Source: Terfezia claveryi
Taxonomy: Eukaryota > Ascomycota > Pezizomycetes > Pezizales > Pezizaceae
Length of the DNA: 64,000 bases
Assembly (NCBI GenBank): GCA_015179025.1
Contig: WHUX01000003.1
Span: forward strand, 124,001-188,000
Direction: 5' to 3'
Position 1 is the first letter of the stretch. The number at the start of each line of letters is the position of its first letter. Below the pieces are notes generated by a model, which was not told the DNA's origin, ran no database searches, and saw nothing but the letters and a program-made list of their open reading frames with translations. Positions 24,099 through 34,200 of the stretch are shown piece after piece. The translations under genes and the position numbers were made by a program.

Positions 24099-24310
24099 CA
24101 TCAGCAAAAAGAAATTGGCGTCAGGATATACCACCAAGCATCTGGACGCGATTTTGCGTCCTATGCGTCCTGTGCGTCCGGACGCCTCGGGGTGTTGCAT
24201 TACAATCCGGACGCAACTAGGGCCCTGCGCTGCGTCGCAATACCCTTCCGACGCCATTGGTGACTGCTGTGCCGTCGGACGTACATTAGGTGCATACCAC
24301 CGGATGATCC
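24099..24310. repeat. Left terminal region of the Plavaka element
   Basis: The terminal inverted repeat is followed by clustered GGACGC/GCGTCC hexamers in both orientations (24,145-24,290), a likely transposase-binding array by analogy with CACTA-like elements. A diverged inverted copy of this stretch also lies outside the element at 32,580-32,790. Confidence 0.7.
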
Positions 24311-24631
24311 AACTCTGTCTATATTACTTCCTAGATGTCATGTAGTATGTGATTCACGACACACATGTTCCTAATCAACTTCTTGATCATTCTGCTAGCC
24401 ATATCTTTATTTATTGTTCTGCTAGCTATATGTATTCTAGTTTCCATCATAATATCATTCCATGTATGTAGATCAATACGGTTATTTACAATATATAGCT
24501 CTTTATCATGGATCGGGATTAGATGTGCCATGCCCTCTATGTCCGCAATTCTTATACATGATCAGTTGATGGCAATCCGACACGCACCATGCCCTCTGGG
24601 CCATCTGGCGTTAATGATCCGACTATTGTCA

Positions 24632-27613
24632 TTAGTGAAACATGTGCAAGGCGGTACGTATCTTTGCTGCTATGTCTCGCAGTTTGAACAAAGCATTTAG
24701 TCTGGCAGGAACCCTGCCGTCAAGACCACCAGAAACTTTCCCCTGTGTAGACTTGTGACGTCGGACAAACACCCAGTCATACCCATCCTCTTGCTTGCAG
24801 AATAACTTACCCCCCATGTAGCGTACATGGTATATCATATGTCCATCATCGTTGAAGGTCGGAACAGCAACTTGAAGTCTGATAAATGCTTCGAGGGGTG
24901 CATCCATGAGACAGGCTACATCTGTTTCAGTGTCAGATGATTGCCGGTACGGGTACCGGGCAAGATACCTAGCTGTAAGCATTAATAGGTCAAGTAGATT
25001 GTAGTGTGTCTGCAAAGTCTTAAGATCATGTATAACTTTTACAGGTAGCCATCCTTGCAACTTAGTTCTCATGAGCTCTAGGTCAGCGTCGCCGGGCAGA
25101 TGTAAACTCCGACAGAGGGGAGTAACAATGGTATGTATTTCATCGGGCATGTTTGGGTTATCACAAATCCATTGCTCAATATTCCTTTTGCACATGGCGA
25201 AACTGTGTGCCCGTGTGTAAGCGTGAATGATTTGGGGCACGGCATTGATATGATTGGTCCGCCGGTATGCGTCTTTCAGGGGCTTATGGGAGACTTTACA
25301 GATCTCAGTCGAATATTGCGGAAGTGATCCATATTTACCTATTTGATCTGCAAAATGCGAAATCAAATGCATTTTCGGAAAATTGTAGTGTCCCCACTAG
25401 TCAGCGTATCATTCACCAAATCTTCATTTTCTTGTGCTTGATCATCTTAGAGTTTGCGTCATTTGGAGGGGGTTGCCAGTTGGGATTCATCCGATGCCAT
25501 TTGTCGGTGATGTTCTACACGGAGGTCTTTAGATGCTACCTTGGCTGAGGCCTTCATAAACTTTGATGCTCGAAACCGAGGAACACCTCTTTGTGTTTGT
25601 GAAAGTCCTGGAGGTAGTCCCTCATAGATTGTATTGTTCCGGGGATGTGTACCATGTATTGTGCAATGAGGATAAAGTCCGTTAAATATCTAACACACAG
25701 GATTGCCTTGTGGCAAGATACCTTGTGTCGAGTAGCAATTGCAGGGGTGTCGGTTCTCCGACTTAGTGCAGCCATAAAGATGGCCAGCAGTACCCGTAGC
25801 AAATTCCTCATCTCTTTCCCTTGCCATTGTGTGACCGCACGGTATGCCTTATTTGGCCTGGTAAACCCCGGGAAAAGGGGCAATCGCGACCATATATGAT
25901 CGAATATAGTCAGGCATCTGACGTGCCCCAGGAAGTCCTGGACCCATTTCATCATGTGGGATAGCATCCCGAGATGTAGTGTGTGTAGAGTATCTCCCCG
26001 AACCAGAGTATGAGGTTCACAGTCGGGGATATGCCAAAGGGCATTGTTGATCCCCTTAACTCCGTCAATTTCGAGCACTGTCAGGTTGGACTTGTGGTAT
26101 GCAGTAGCATACCGGGAGTGTTGCCGGGTATCGTAAGGTGTGTCTGAGAGGTCTCCAAATTCGTTTGGAGGGCCAATGCAGACTGGGCATCGATTGGTGA
26201 GAATGCCATGGATCATGACATTCTCTATATGGTCTGCCAACCAGGCAGAGAGCCTAGGTACGCATTTGCGTACCTTCTCATCACAACATACCATGTCAAT
26301 CCCTTGCTGACTTTGGGCGTCGGCTAAGGGACTGAGTATGGAGCTCAGTATCTCATGCGTAACCTGGAGGGCATCCAATTCCTGAGCCTCCATAGGGTTT
26401 CCAGGAACTTTAGCAAGGTGTTTAGGGGGGGTGGGTAATAACGCAATGGGATCCAAGCGTTCATCGTCGGTTTGTTTCGTACGCTGGACTTTATATTCCC
26501 TATACTCATGTATAGGGGCCATAATTTCTTGTCTCCGGAGAAGTTGGTCAGATGTGTCTGGTCCAACACCAAAAGGACAGGGACCAGTGTAGTGCCGATG
26601 GGAATGAGCCGCTGTAAGACTTACGTGTAAGCAAGGAGGCATAGTAGGATAATTAGGGTACATACCTGTTGATCCCACACCAGGATGCGGTATTCATCTC
26701 CGAATATATTCACTCGTTATTTGTATTGAATAACTTGACTGGTTCCCAGACCACATGGGTCACAAATGTTCTCTGCTGCAATAGGTATTTGATACAATCT
26801 ACTATATTGCGGTAGTAGAAATCTGACTTTGGTCTCAGCGTATATTGAATGGATCCTGTGCTCCACTCAGGATCCGCAATCATTTTGTCCATTTGCTTCT
26901 ACAATGTATACCCCGATTTGAATGAGACACTTGACGTCGGACTGTCGGCGGGTGAGCTCATCAAAATATTGTCCCGGAAGAAATCGTTAATCCTCATTTT
27001 TGGGACTTGCTAAGGGTGAGAAACCGGGCAAGCATATAATCCCGCGCATTTAAAAACAATGGAGGTGATTGAATTGGGCCGAGTGCTGATTGACAAATGG
27101 ATAGTCACGTACAGGCTGTCCAGCCTGATATCTATCTGGAAGCCGCCTAGTGACATCGGTGGTATATGGATGTCCGTCGGCGGGGGGGTAGCAGTGGTTT
27201 CGAGAATAGGTTCTGCGTCGGAGTCATTCCCGGGTTCTTTGACCTCATCCTGCTCCACCTCAAGCTCGAGTTCTTGGACGTCATCTTGCTCCACCGGCTG
27301 GAAATCTTCGTCAAGGTCCTGATCATATTCAGGAATGCCTCCATAAGACCCTTCACCTTCAAGAGTTAGCCTGATCAATATCTGCAATGCCTCGGCAAGA
27401 AGCCTCACCTTCGTAGGTCAATCCTCTACCTGATTGTTTACCTGATTGTTCGAGGTAGGTTTCGGTATTCTGGGGAACGTCAGTTTCCCGACGCGCAATA
27501 GGGGTGAATGTCTGGTGTTTGTCCAGATGTTTGTTCTCTATGTGGTTAGCATATGCTCCCCAACTGGCATACATACGCTTGCACCAGGGACAATGTGTTT
27601 TGGGGGGGTTCAT
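24632..27613 (-). pseudogene. Plavaka-family transposase
   Basis: It starts at ATG 27,613 with a C2H2 finger (CPWCKRMYASWGAYANHIENKH), the usual Plavaka N-terminus. A 52-nt intron (27,408-27,357; GTGAGG, CTAAC, TTGAAG) leads to an acidic linker. Catalytic-domain signatures follow: YRNIVDCIKYLLQQ, an exon boundary at 26,678, DQTHLTNFSGDKKLWPLY, NRCPVCIGPP, HIPDCEPHTL, LHTLHLGMLSHMMKWVQDF, and the C-terminal HLISHFADQIGKYGS...STEICKV block ending at 24,632. It would cut and paste the element. Damage: TAG near 26,904, TGA near 26,715, a one-base insertion near 26,683, and a frame change at the G7 run near 26,428. Some of these could be sequencing errors. Between about 25,370 and 25,555 the frame also shifts, probably another intron. 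Family assignment strong; activity unlikely. Confidence 0.85.
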
Positions 27614-28392
27614 TTTTGAGGTTGTGTAGTTTCACGTTGTCTTTGATCAGTGGTAAGTAGTGTCAAAGTGAGTTTCGAAGTTGTGTGAGACAGTGCATTT
27701 GATATCAAGCTCGTCAGGGATTCACCTTGTGTCATCGGGTTTGGACACCAACTAAGAATAACTAAGTTATGGTTCCTTGGCGAATATAAAATAAAAAGTA
27801 AAAAACAGAGTAAGGATCGAACCTGTGCATTAGGAATTACCACCTGAAAAAATATAATACAAATTGAAACCTAAACCACTACACCACAACCCATAATATG
27901 TAACCTCTTATATGATAATTACTATATAAGACGCTACTGCATTAATCTAGTATTCGAAGCAAAGTTGTTTGTGTTATGTATATTGCCGTCTAGAGTAGGT
28001 GCGTTTGTAGTTTTGTAGGCCACACACATCCTGGGTTGGCCTAGTGCCATCAGGTTTAGACATGACCTGGTACTTGCATTACTTTGTCTACGTTTTAAAG
28101 TTTGACTACTAACCGTCAATTTCAAATGAAGGCCATCGCCGATGTAGTATAAAAAGACCCAACATAGCTTATATTGTAGTCCCATCATTCCTACGTACAG
28201 TATCTATAGAAACTCAGCTACCTAACTAGACTACACTGACCTTTGCGTTGACCGCAAACACCAAGATATTGCTTATTTAGGTATATTTCCCTATAAGGTG
28301 ATCCTCTATTTACCCAAACTCACACCCAACGCATAAGGAAGACAACCCGACTAACCCAGACTAGACTAACACGACCCACATTCAACACCAAA
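27614..28392. other. Divergent intergenic region inside the transposon
   Basis: About 780 bp between the outward-facing transposase and the plus-strand ORF, so promoters for both should lie here. It contains a tRNA-like unit (27,805-27,900). The AACTAAGAATAACTAAG and CCATCRGGTTTRGACA motifs are partly repeated (27,733 and 28,047). Confidence 0.5.
27805..27900 (-). other. tRNA-like unit (A and B box)
   Basis: On the minus strand TGGTGTAGTGG (27,876-27,886) is a good A box, and CAGGTTCGATCC (27,813-27,824) a good B box, about 52 nt apart. Arms pair poorly, so it is a pseudo-tRNA or SINE head rather than a working tRNA. Confidence 0.45.
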
Positions 28393-29577
28393 ATGGTTAC
28401 TCCTAAGAACCTAATTCAGAACTCGAAGACCGACTTGGGGTAGGACACACGAGATGCCGACTACACATCATGGTGCAATGCTGTCAAGGACTATTGTGCC
28501 CTACATTCAATCCGAAGTTGGGCCTCAGCAAGCCAAAATGAGAAAGATGCTCTTATCATTGCTGCTCGCAGCCTAACTGGATTTAGGACTTCAATGAGGA
28601 ATCGACTGGCTAGTGGGTCCGAGTCCTACAAAAAGGTACTGGAGGCACTGCTACAAGATTGCCTAAAGAAACGTTCTGAGACATCAAAAAACTTGGCTAT
28701 CAAGCGTGCTCGAAAGAGGGCACATGCTTACGAGAACTCCGATGAAGAAGAAGACATCTCCAACGCCGGCGAAGCTGCAGGGACCGCGGTGGCATTCTGG
28801 GTGTGTGATCCTGAGATAGGAAAGCATAGGGATATCAATGGGTGGATCTGGGATGAATAGGATAGGAGGAATTTAGTGGTTATTCAGACAAAGACTCTAG
28901 ACGGGATTTGGGACATAGTTAAAGCTCATGTTCCTGCCGATAGAAAGGTTCGAGAAATTTTGGGCGCACTCAAGGACCCGAACCCTCCTAACCTCAGCTT
29001 TCCTGCTGACTATACTGGTCTCCATTCTGACATGGAGGTGAAGGCATTTTTCCGAATGTCTAAAAGTGACCCGGTACACCTAATCGTGTTACTCCATTCT
29101 GTACCCCTAAGAGCCAATACCCCCCTCCGAGCCCATCCTTACTTCGAACTTGAGAAGTTTATCCCCTGAAACGAATATAAAGATTTTGCCGAGGATTCTG
29201 ATGCAAACATACGCAATGTCGCTGGGGTCCATTGGCGTCGGATGCCTACAAGAGACCATACTTTCGAACAATGCAAGTATGAACTCCATGGAAGAGTGGA
29301 CCGCCAGCAGGAAACCCTGAGCAATATTAAGAAGGAGCACAAGCACCTCTTCCCAAATGCAGGCATCATCGATTCCAATAATAAGGATTACTGCTACATT
29401 CGATGCCTCAAACGGCCAAAAATTACCTCTGGTCCACAACTCGTCAAGGCACGTCAGGTGGTAGCCGTAGGGTGTCGGGCTACTCAATTGAACCGACTCT
29501 TGGGCGTTCGACAGGTAGTGAGCAAAGTTCGCGGGTTGAACGCAGCCCAATACTATTGGGAGATGATAAATACCTAA
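28393..29577 (+). pseudogene. Unrecognised 394-codon ORF inside the Plavaka element
   Basis: One frame runs from ATG 28,393 (MVTPKNLIQNSKTDLG) to TAA 29,575, interrupted by only three stops: TAG 28,441, TAG 28,858 and TGA 29,167. Each is one C-to-T (or complementary G-to-A) step from a sense codon. The N-terminal third is basic and ends in an acidic patch (ENSDEEEDISNAGE). The central part (FWVCDPEIGKHRDINGWIW...GIWDIVKAHVP) and the C-terminal part (HWRRMPTRDHTFEQCKYEL...QYYWEMINT) look globular. No signal peptide, membrane segment or known motif is visible. It lies between the divergent transposase and the co-oriented DUF6532-like gene, and continuity over 394 codons shows it was a real protein recently. 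It might be a transposon accessory protein or cargo; I do not recognise the family. Confidence 0.7.
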
Positions 29578-30039
29578 GAGGATCTTTTTATATGACTTTG
29601 GACGTAGGTAGACAGTTTGGGGACGTCGGTATCATTCTGTTTAGTTGGGTGTTAGTTGGGGTTTTCTAGTCTGGTTGGCATAGATTTTCTAGCGTTTTCG
29701 GGATTTTTAGAGTTACTTGGGATTTTTATAGGTAGTCGGGCTCTTTTGGGGTTAGTTGGGTTTTATTCTGGTAGAGTCGGGAGTTTTCCTAGATAGATGG
29801 AACTGTTTTCAAGATAGCAAAGCAGACTCGGAAGTTAATAAGTACCATTTGGATCCGCTCTTATTGTCCCCTGTAGCCCAAATTTCCGACTCCTCACATC
29901 CTCTCCTCACCCTCAATATCCCCCCACTTGTCATCAACCCATCCCTCTGCACATTCCTATCCCTCTGCACATTCCCATCCCTCTGCATATTTTTGTTCAC
30001 TCTGCATAACCCCATCCCTATTCACATCAACTTTCCATA
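29578..30039. promoter_or_regulatory. Upstream region of the DUF6532-like gene
   Basis: The first 200 bp are rich in TTAGTTGGG/TAGTCGGG repeats. 29,890-30,035 is strongly pyrimidine-biased with CATCCCTCTGCACATTCC repeats leading to the ATG, as in many fungal promoters. No TATA box is obvious. Confidence 0.45.
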
Positions 30040-31662
30040 ATGTCACGACGCCCGAGTGAAAGTTCACAGGGTGTTACATGACAGCAAACAATTCCTTCAT
30101 ATGACGCGGAGGACGAAGAGGACGAAGATGAGGAGACTGTTCTTCAGCCTCCTCATATAGCACTGTCCTCAAAACAACGTGTGGCGTCGGATGGGACACG
30201 CCCCGCGAGGAAACTGTGTATCCAATACGCTCCTTCACAGACTTCGAGTTTCAGGCTGCAAGTAAGTACCCCCTCACATCTAGATCTATGAGTCCAGCTA
30301 ACTCCAATGTACATAGTCCTCCCCACCAGCACCCCCTGCTAGCAGAAGGCGGCTTCATACTCACACTGAGTCCAGTATGAGTAATCTGCCCAGTGATGGG
30401 TTTAACTTTGACTCCGAGACACCCCAGGAACAACAGATCGACCTGACAGTCAACAAGCCCTCTCGCATCGGGCCGCGATCCAGGTCGTTTTTCGCTATCC
30501 CAGATGAGTACAAGGAACTCACCTCGCGAGCGGCCAAGCATGTGTGCTTTTATACTTTATTCGGAAATCCAATGCTAAATGCGGAGGAAATCCAACAATT
30601 ATTATCAGTAGCCTGGCTCAAAACTCAAGAGGAAACTAGAGAAAAACTGAAACGTATAAAAACGGCAAATACTTATGTATGTACTCTTCCCTGTCTGCGA
30701 TGTCAGATGCTATTCTAAACTATCACAGCTGCATAGCATACATTCGCGAACTCGAGCACACCTTGTTTACGAATGTAAACATAGTATTGTCGAGCTTTTC
30801 GCCTTGAACCACCTACCTCAACACGAGATAGCTGAGTGGGTGAAGTACCTGTTATTTCAGGATCGGTTCATTTACAGAGAAGATGGCCGGGAGGTAAGCC
30901 TTCCTTCTGGCGTCAGAGGTCTGACATGACTAACACTTATACAGGCCCACCAGAGGCATTTCTGTGCTAACGAAATCACGGAGATCATCTTCCGTAAATA
31001 TTTCTCAAATATGAAAATGCGCGGGAACTCGGATGATACCTTCTTTGATTCGATCAATAAAGTGTTCATCTGCCTAGTCACCTCTGCCATGCATCATTGC
31101 TTGAAGGCATGGACAATCGGGGTGTATATTGAACCCCCAAGTACAGGGAATTTCAGATATGATACAACCGTCAGTAAGTATTTCTCATCCGACGAAGGGA
31201 GCACACTTTCTGACGTGTATAGCAACCTACAAATGGTTTATAGCCACCTGGAATGCCCACCCCCAGAAAGTACGTGTGCTCCTCTTGGCTGCAATCAAGG
31301 CAGATATAGGCGCACGTTTGGCCGCCACACAGCAAAACGGTTCATTGGAATCAGACCAACCCCTGCGAATCAGCAATACCTCGGTCTTTGAAGCTGAGCT
31401 TGTTCAAGAACTTGCCGAGCTTGCAAAATCAAAACACCTCAGCCAACAACGGATTCCCGACATACTTCAGCACAAGAATAATGCAGTTGAAGATGAAACT
31501 ACCTCTGTTGGTAAGTTTTACGTCTTTCTACGCTTATAACCATTCAGACAAGGCTAACTATCTTGAATAGGGAAGCTTAAGAATGTGACGATGATTACGA
31601 GACCGACAATAAAGATAACCTTGACAGATAAGTGGAAGAATATGATAGAAGTTATGAGGTAG
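30040..31662 (+). pseudogene. DUF6532-like gene, six exons, one premature stop
   Basis: Exons are 30,040-30,261, 30,317-30,676, 30,729-30,893, 30,945-31,173, 31,223-31,510 and 31,571-31,662. The five introns of 49-60 nt have GTAAGT/GTATGT donors and CTAAC or CTGAC branch sites. Phases agree throughout, giving 451 codons before TAG. The only lesion is TGA at codon 14 (30,079), one step from CGA. Exon 1 encodes an acidic, disordered N-terminus. From about residue 195 comes a helical domain (RTRAHLVYECKHSIVELFAL, KYLLFQDRFIYRE, EITEIIFRKYFSN, INKVFICLVTSAMHHCLKAW, TYKWFIATWNAH). This matches my knowledge of DUF6532, a family of unknown function expanded in fungi. A start at Met 30,377 would bypass the stop. 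It sits inside the Plavaka element downstream of the unknown ORF on the same strand, so it may be element-encoded. Confidence 0.75.
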
Positions 31663-32059
31663 TAGTGCTGGAGCTTATTATGTCTTTTGCTATTTTTTTT
31701 TTGCTATATTTTTTTATTTGGTGAATTTTTTTTTTCGATAAATACGATTTTTTTTAGGCATAGATTAGCAAGCTAGAATTCAAATATGAAATAATTCCAA
31801 TTTCAAGTAAAATAGATCCAGGATTCACCCGCTTGCATTGCCGACGTACAATGTCGGGGAGCCCGCATTGTAGACATCAGATCGGAGCAGGCCAGAGTTG
31901 AGGAAGAGCACCCATTTGCGCAAACATTGAGGAAGAGTAGTCAATAAACTTACTTCGTTGGGGACGAAAGTAGTGAGTGCGACAGCGTCATAGACGCTAC
32001 TCCAATTCAGAATGCCATCAGTGATGCACGTACAATCAACAAATACTTCAAGGACGTGA
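31663..32059. other. Interval between the DUF6532-like gene and the right terminal region
   Basis: T-rich tracts (31,690-31,755) that may serve as a 3' end, followed by sequence with CCGACGTACAATGTCGG, a short palindrome at 31,841. No gene seen. Confidence 0.45.
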
Positions 32060-32328
32060 GTCCACAGACCAAATGCGTCAGGAGGAACGTTGCATTAGCC
32101 TTACGTCCGAGACGCAAGGGGCACCCACCAAAGATAAGCCTTGCGTTCAGGGCGTAGGCGTGCCTGCCAAGGGTAAGTCCAGCGTCCCAGGCGTGGGACC
32201 ACCATCCGAGTGCATCCCGACACTAGCTCACCAAATGGTTGGCGTCCTGATTGTAAGTTTCTGTCCCATGCATCCTATGCGTCGGACGCACAGGAAGACA
32301 CATGACGCAAATATTTTTTTTGCTGATG
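32060..32328. repeat. Right terminal region of the Plavaka element
   Basis: Subterminal GCGTC/GACGC motifs in both orientations lead to the terminus GCTGATG. It is closely related to 3,610-3,837. Confidence 0.7.
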
Positions 32329-32330
32329 TA

Positions 32331-32522
32331 TATATATATCTATTACTTCATTATATATAATTATTAGTGAATACATGCTATATGCATATTCAATGGCTGC
32401 AATAGTGGCTACATAGCTGGCTGGTGTTAGAGCATCGTAGATGCAAGCTACGAGTGAGTGTGCATTGTAAAAGAAAGTGATTTGGGGCCCTGGTTCAGCA
32501 ACGCCAGATATGGAACCTATAG
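32331..32522. repeat. Right half of the split interspersed repeat
   Basis: Continues the repeat cut at 24,098 and matches 3,385-3,593, including GGGGCCCTGGTTCAGCAA, ending at TATGGAACCTATAG. Confidence 0.8.
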
Positions 32523-32579
32523 TATTAATAACCTCAATTAAGTTGTTGATGCAATAGGAATGAACTCTGACATCCAGAT

Positions 32580-32790
32580 ATTGAGCTTATGTCAACCACT
32601 ATCTGGACGGCTATTGTTGCCTCAATAGTGTCGGGATTGTATTGCGATGCAGTGCAGGGCCTTAGTTGCATCTGGATTATAATACAATACTCCGGGGCAT
32701 TCAGATGCACAGGACGCACAGGATGCAAAATCGTGTCCGGACGCTTGGTGCTACGTCTAGATACTAAATTTTTTTTCCTGTTGGATATCT
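32580..32790 (-). repeat. Detached copy of the Plavaka left terminal region
   Basis: A diverged reverse complement of 24,110-24,300 (CGATGCAGTGCAGGGCC, GGACGCACAGGATGCAAAAT, GGACGCTTGGTG). It ends in a T-run and CTGTTGG, a decayed GCTGATG. It looks like part of an older related element. Confidence 0.65.
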
Positions 32791-33980
32791 ATTCTTTGAG
32801 ATATAAATTTAATTATATATTAATTTATAGGCTTAAATATTTGTTGGTACATATAATTATTGATCCTGTCTAATATACTATCACTTATATATTACAAGAG
32901 ATCAATATCCATAGTAATAATAACAATATCCTAATACCAGAATAGGATGTCTATTCCTTGAAATGTAGATTATTTATATCTTGATTAAAGAGGTTTTGTA
33001 TCTCAATACCAGTTTAGTTATGTTACCTCTAACCTTAGTAGTACTAAATATCTACTAAAGAAGAGTTTTTACCTTACCAGTCTTAAGTATCAGATATAGG
33101 ATTTAGATAGGGAGAAGCTAGTATAAGCTAAACTAAGATTTAAAGTAAACAAAATTTTTATTTAACTATATTCTGCTATTTTGTTATTGTTTTTTAGCGC
33201 AGTAAACTAGAGATATTTTAAGAGCAAAAAATATGCTATCTTTTGCCTATAGATATCTAACTCATTTTATATCTTTACTACTTATATGATATGGTTGGTT
33301 GCTATAAATCAGTCTGCTAGGTTAAGGTATAAAATTTCTCTATTTATAAGCTTAAAATTTATTCATATATACATTTATCCCCTCTAATATATTATAAGTC
33401 TTACTTGCATATTGCAGAGCTATCTTAGTACTTATCATTTAATATTACTTGGCTTGGCTATTTTTGGTTAAAAACAATGATAATACCTATTTCTTAAAAT
33501 ATACATTTATTTATATATTGATTTATAGACTATTTGTTCACAATGCATTAATATTTAATACTTATTATATTATTATTAACTCGTTGTACCAACTAGACAA
33601 GTATATTAACCCTTGTCCATAGATCTCTACTTGGTCAATCTCAAAAAAACATGATCCTCATACTAAGTTCGATTCCCAGGACAGAATGTCTATTCGTTGA
33701 AACATTGATTTTTTTACATCTTAGATTTGCTCGCTTATTCGCAACCTCTCCGGATTAGCAAGTTTATCAATCAGGTACCGGGACTGATCACGTGTGGAAC
33801 GCTAGTAACCGATCACGTGGGTTTAGTCATAGCTAGCCAGTGATGTTAAGGTCCAGGAAGCTCGGAGGAAGTGGGGACAAACGCAATAGATACATCACGA
33901 ACACCACCTTTGCTTCTATAGAATTCGTAAGGACACTGCCGCATACGTCAGCGAGACTATACGTCAGTGACTAGTGGCAT
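32791..33980. other. AT-rich interval upstream of the Crinkler-like gene
   Basis: No open reading frame. About 32,800-33,720 is AT-rich with loose internal repeats (AAGTATATTAACCCTTGTCC; ATTTATAGGCTTAAATAT and TTTATAAGCTTAAAATTT). AGTTCGATTCCC near 33,650 resembles a B box but no tRNA folds. Two TGATCACGTG/CGATCACGTG E-box sites lie at about 33,786 and 33,813. Confidence 0.5.
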
Positions 33981-34200
33981 GTGGGGTTCTGGAGTATAAG
34001 AGGTAGAGTTTTCCCCGAGTCCGATCGCACATCATCCCCAAATAACATCATCACCATCCGCCATATCTTCTACGTATTACCCCAGTGTATATATATCGGC
34101 GTTCACAGTAAAAACCTTTCTCTCTCCTCTTCTTTTCCGAACATAACATTCATCGCGACGGGGTATTCTCGACATACACAGCCACATTCTCCTCGGTACG
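33981..34200 (+). promoter_or_regulatory. Core promoter and leader of the Crinkler-like gene
   Basis: GAGTATAAGAGG near 33,992 is a TATA-like element about 205 bp before the ATG. A C/T/A-rich leader (34,020-34,195) follows, and the ATG at 34,201 has A at -3 (TACGATGG). Confidence 0.5.

Larger units (their letters stand above)
24099..32328. mobile_element. 8.2-kb Plavaka-type DNA transposon carrying two extra genes
   Basis: The ends are CATCAGCAAAAA (24,099) and TTTTTTTTGCTGATG (to 32,328), inverted repeats that continue imperfectly through GCGTCA into GGACGC/GCGTCC-rich subterminal DNA. TA flanks both sides (24,097-24,098; 32,329-32,330). The flanking repeat is continuous in a paralogous copy at 3,376-3,593, where a single (TA)5 run stands at the insertion point; this supports both the borders and a TA duplication, though TA repeats leave an offset of a few bases possible. 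Inside are a minus-strand Plavaka transposase and two plus-strand genes: an unrecognised ORF and a DUF6532-like gene. Confidence 0.82.

Noticed and set aside
24365..24700. Plus-strand frame with hydrophobic N-terminus
   Set aside because: It overlaps the transposase 3' end antisense and the subterminal region; no support beyond being open.
33640..33665. Possible tRNA from AGTTCGATTCCC
   Set aside because: The T-stem does not pair and no A box stands at a proper distance.
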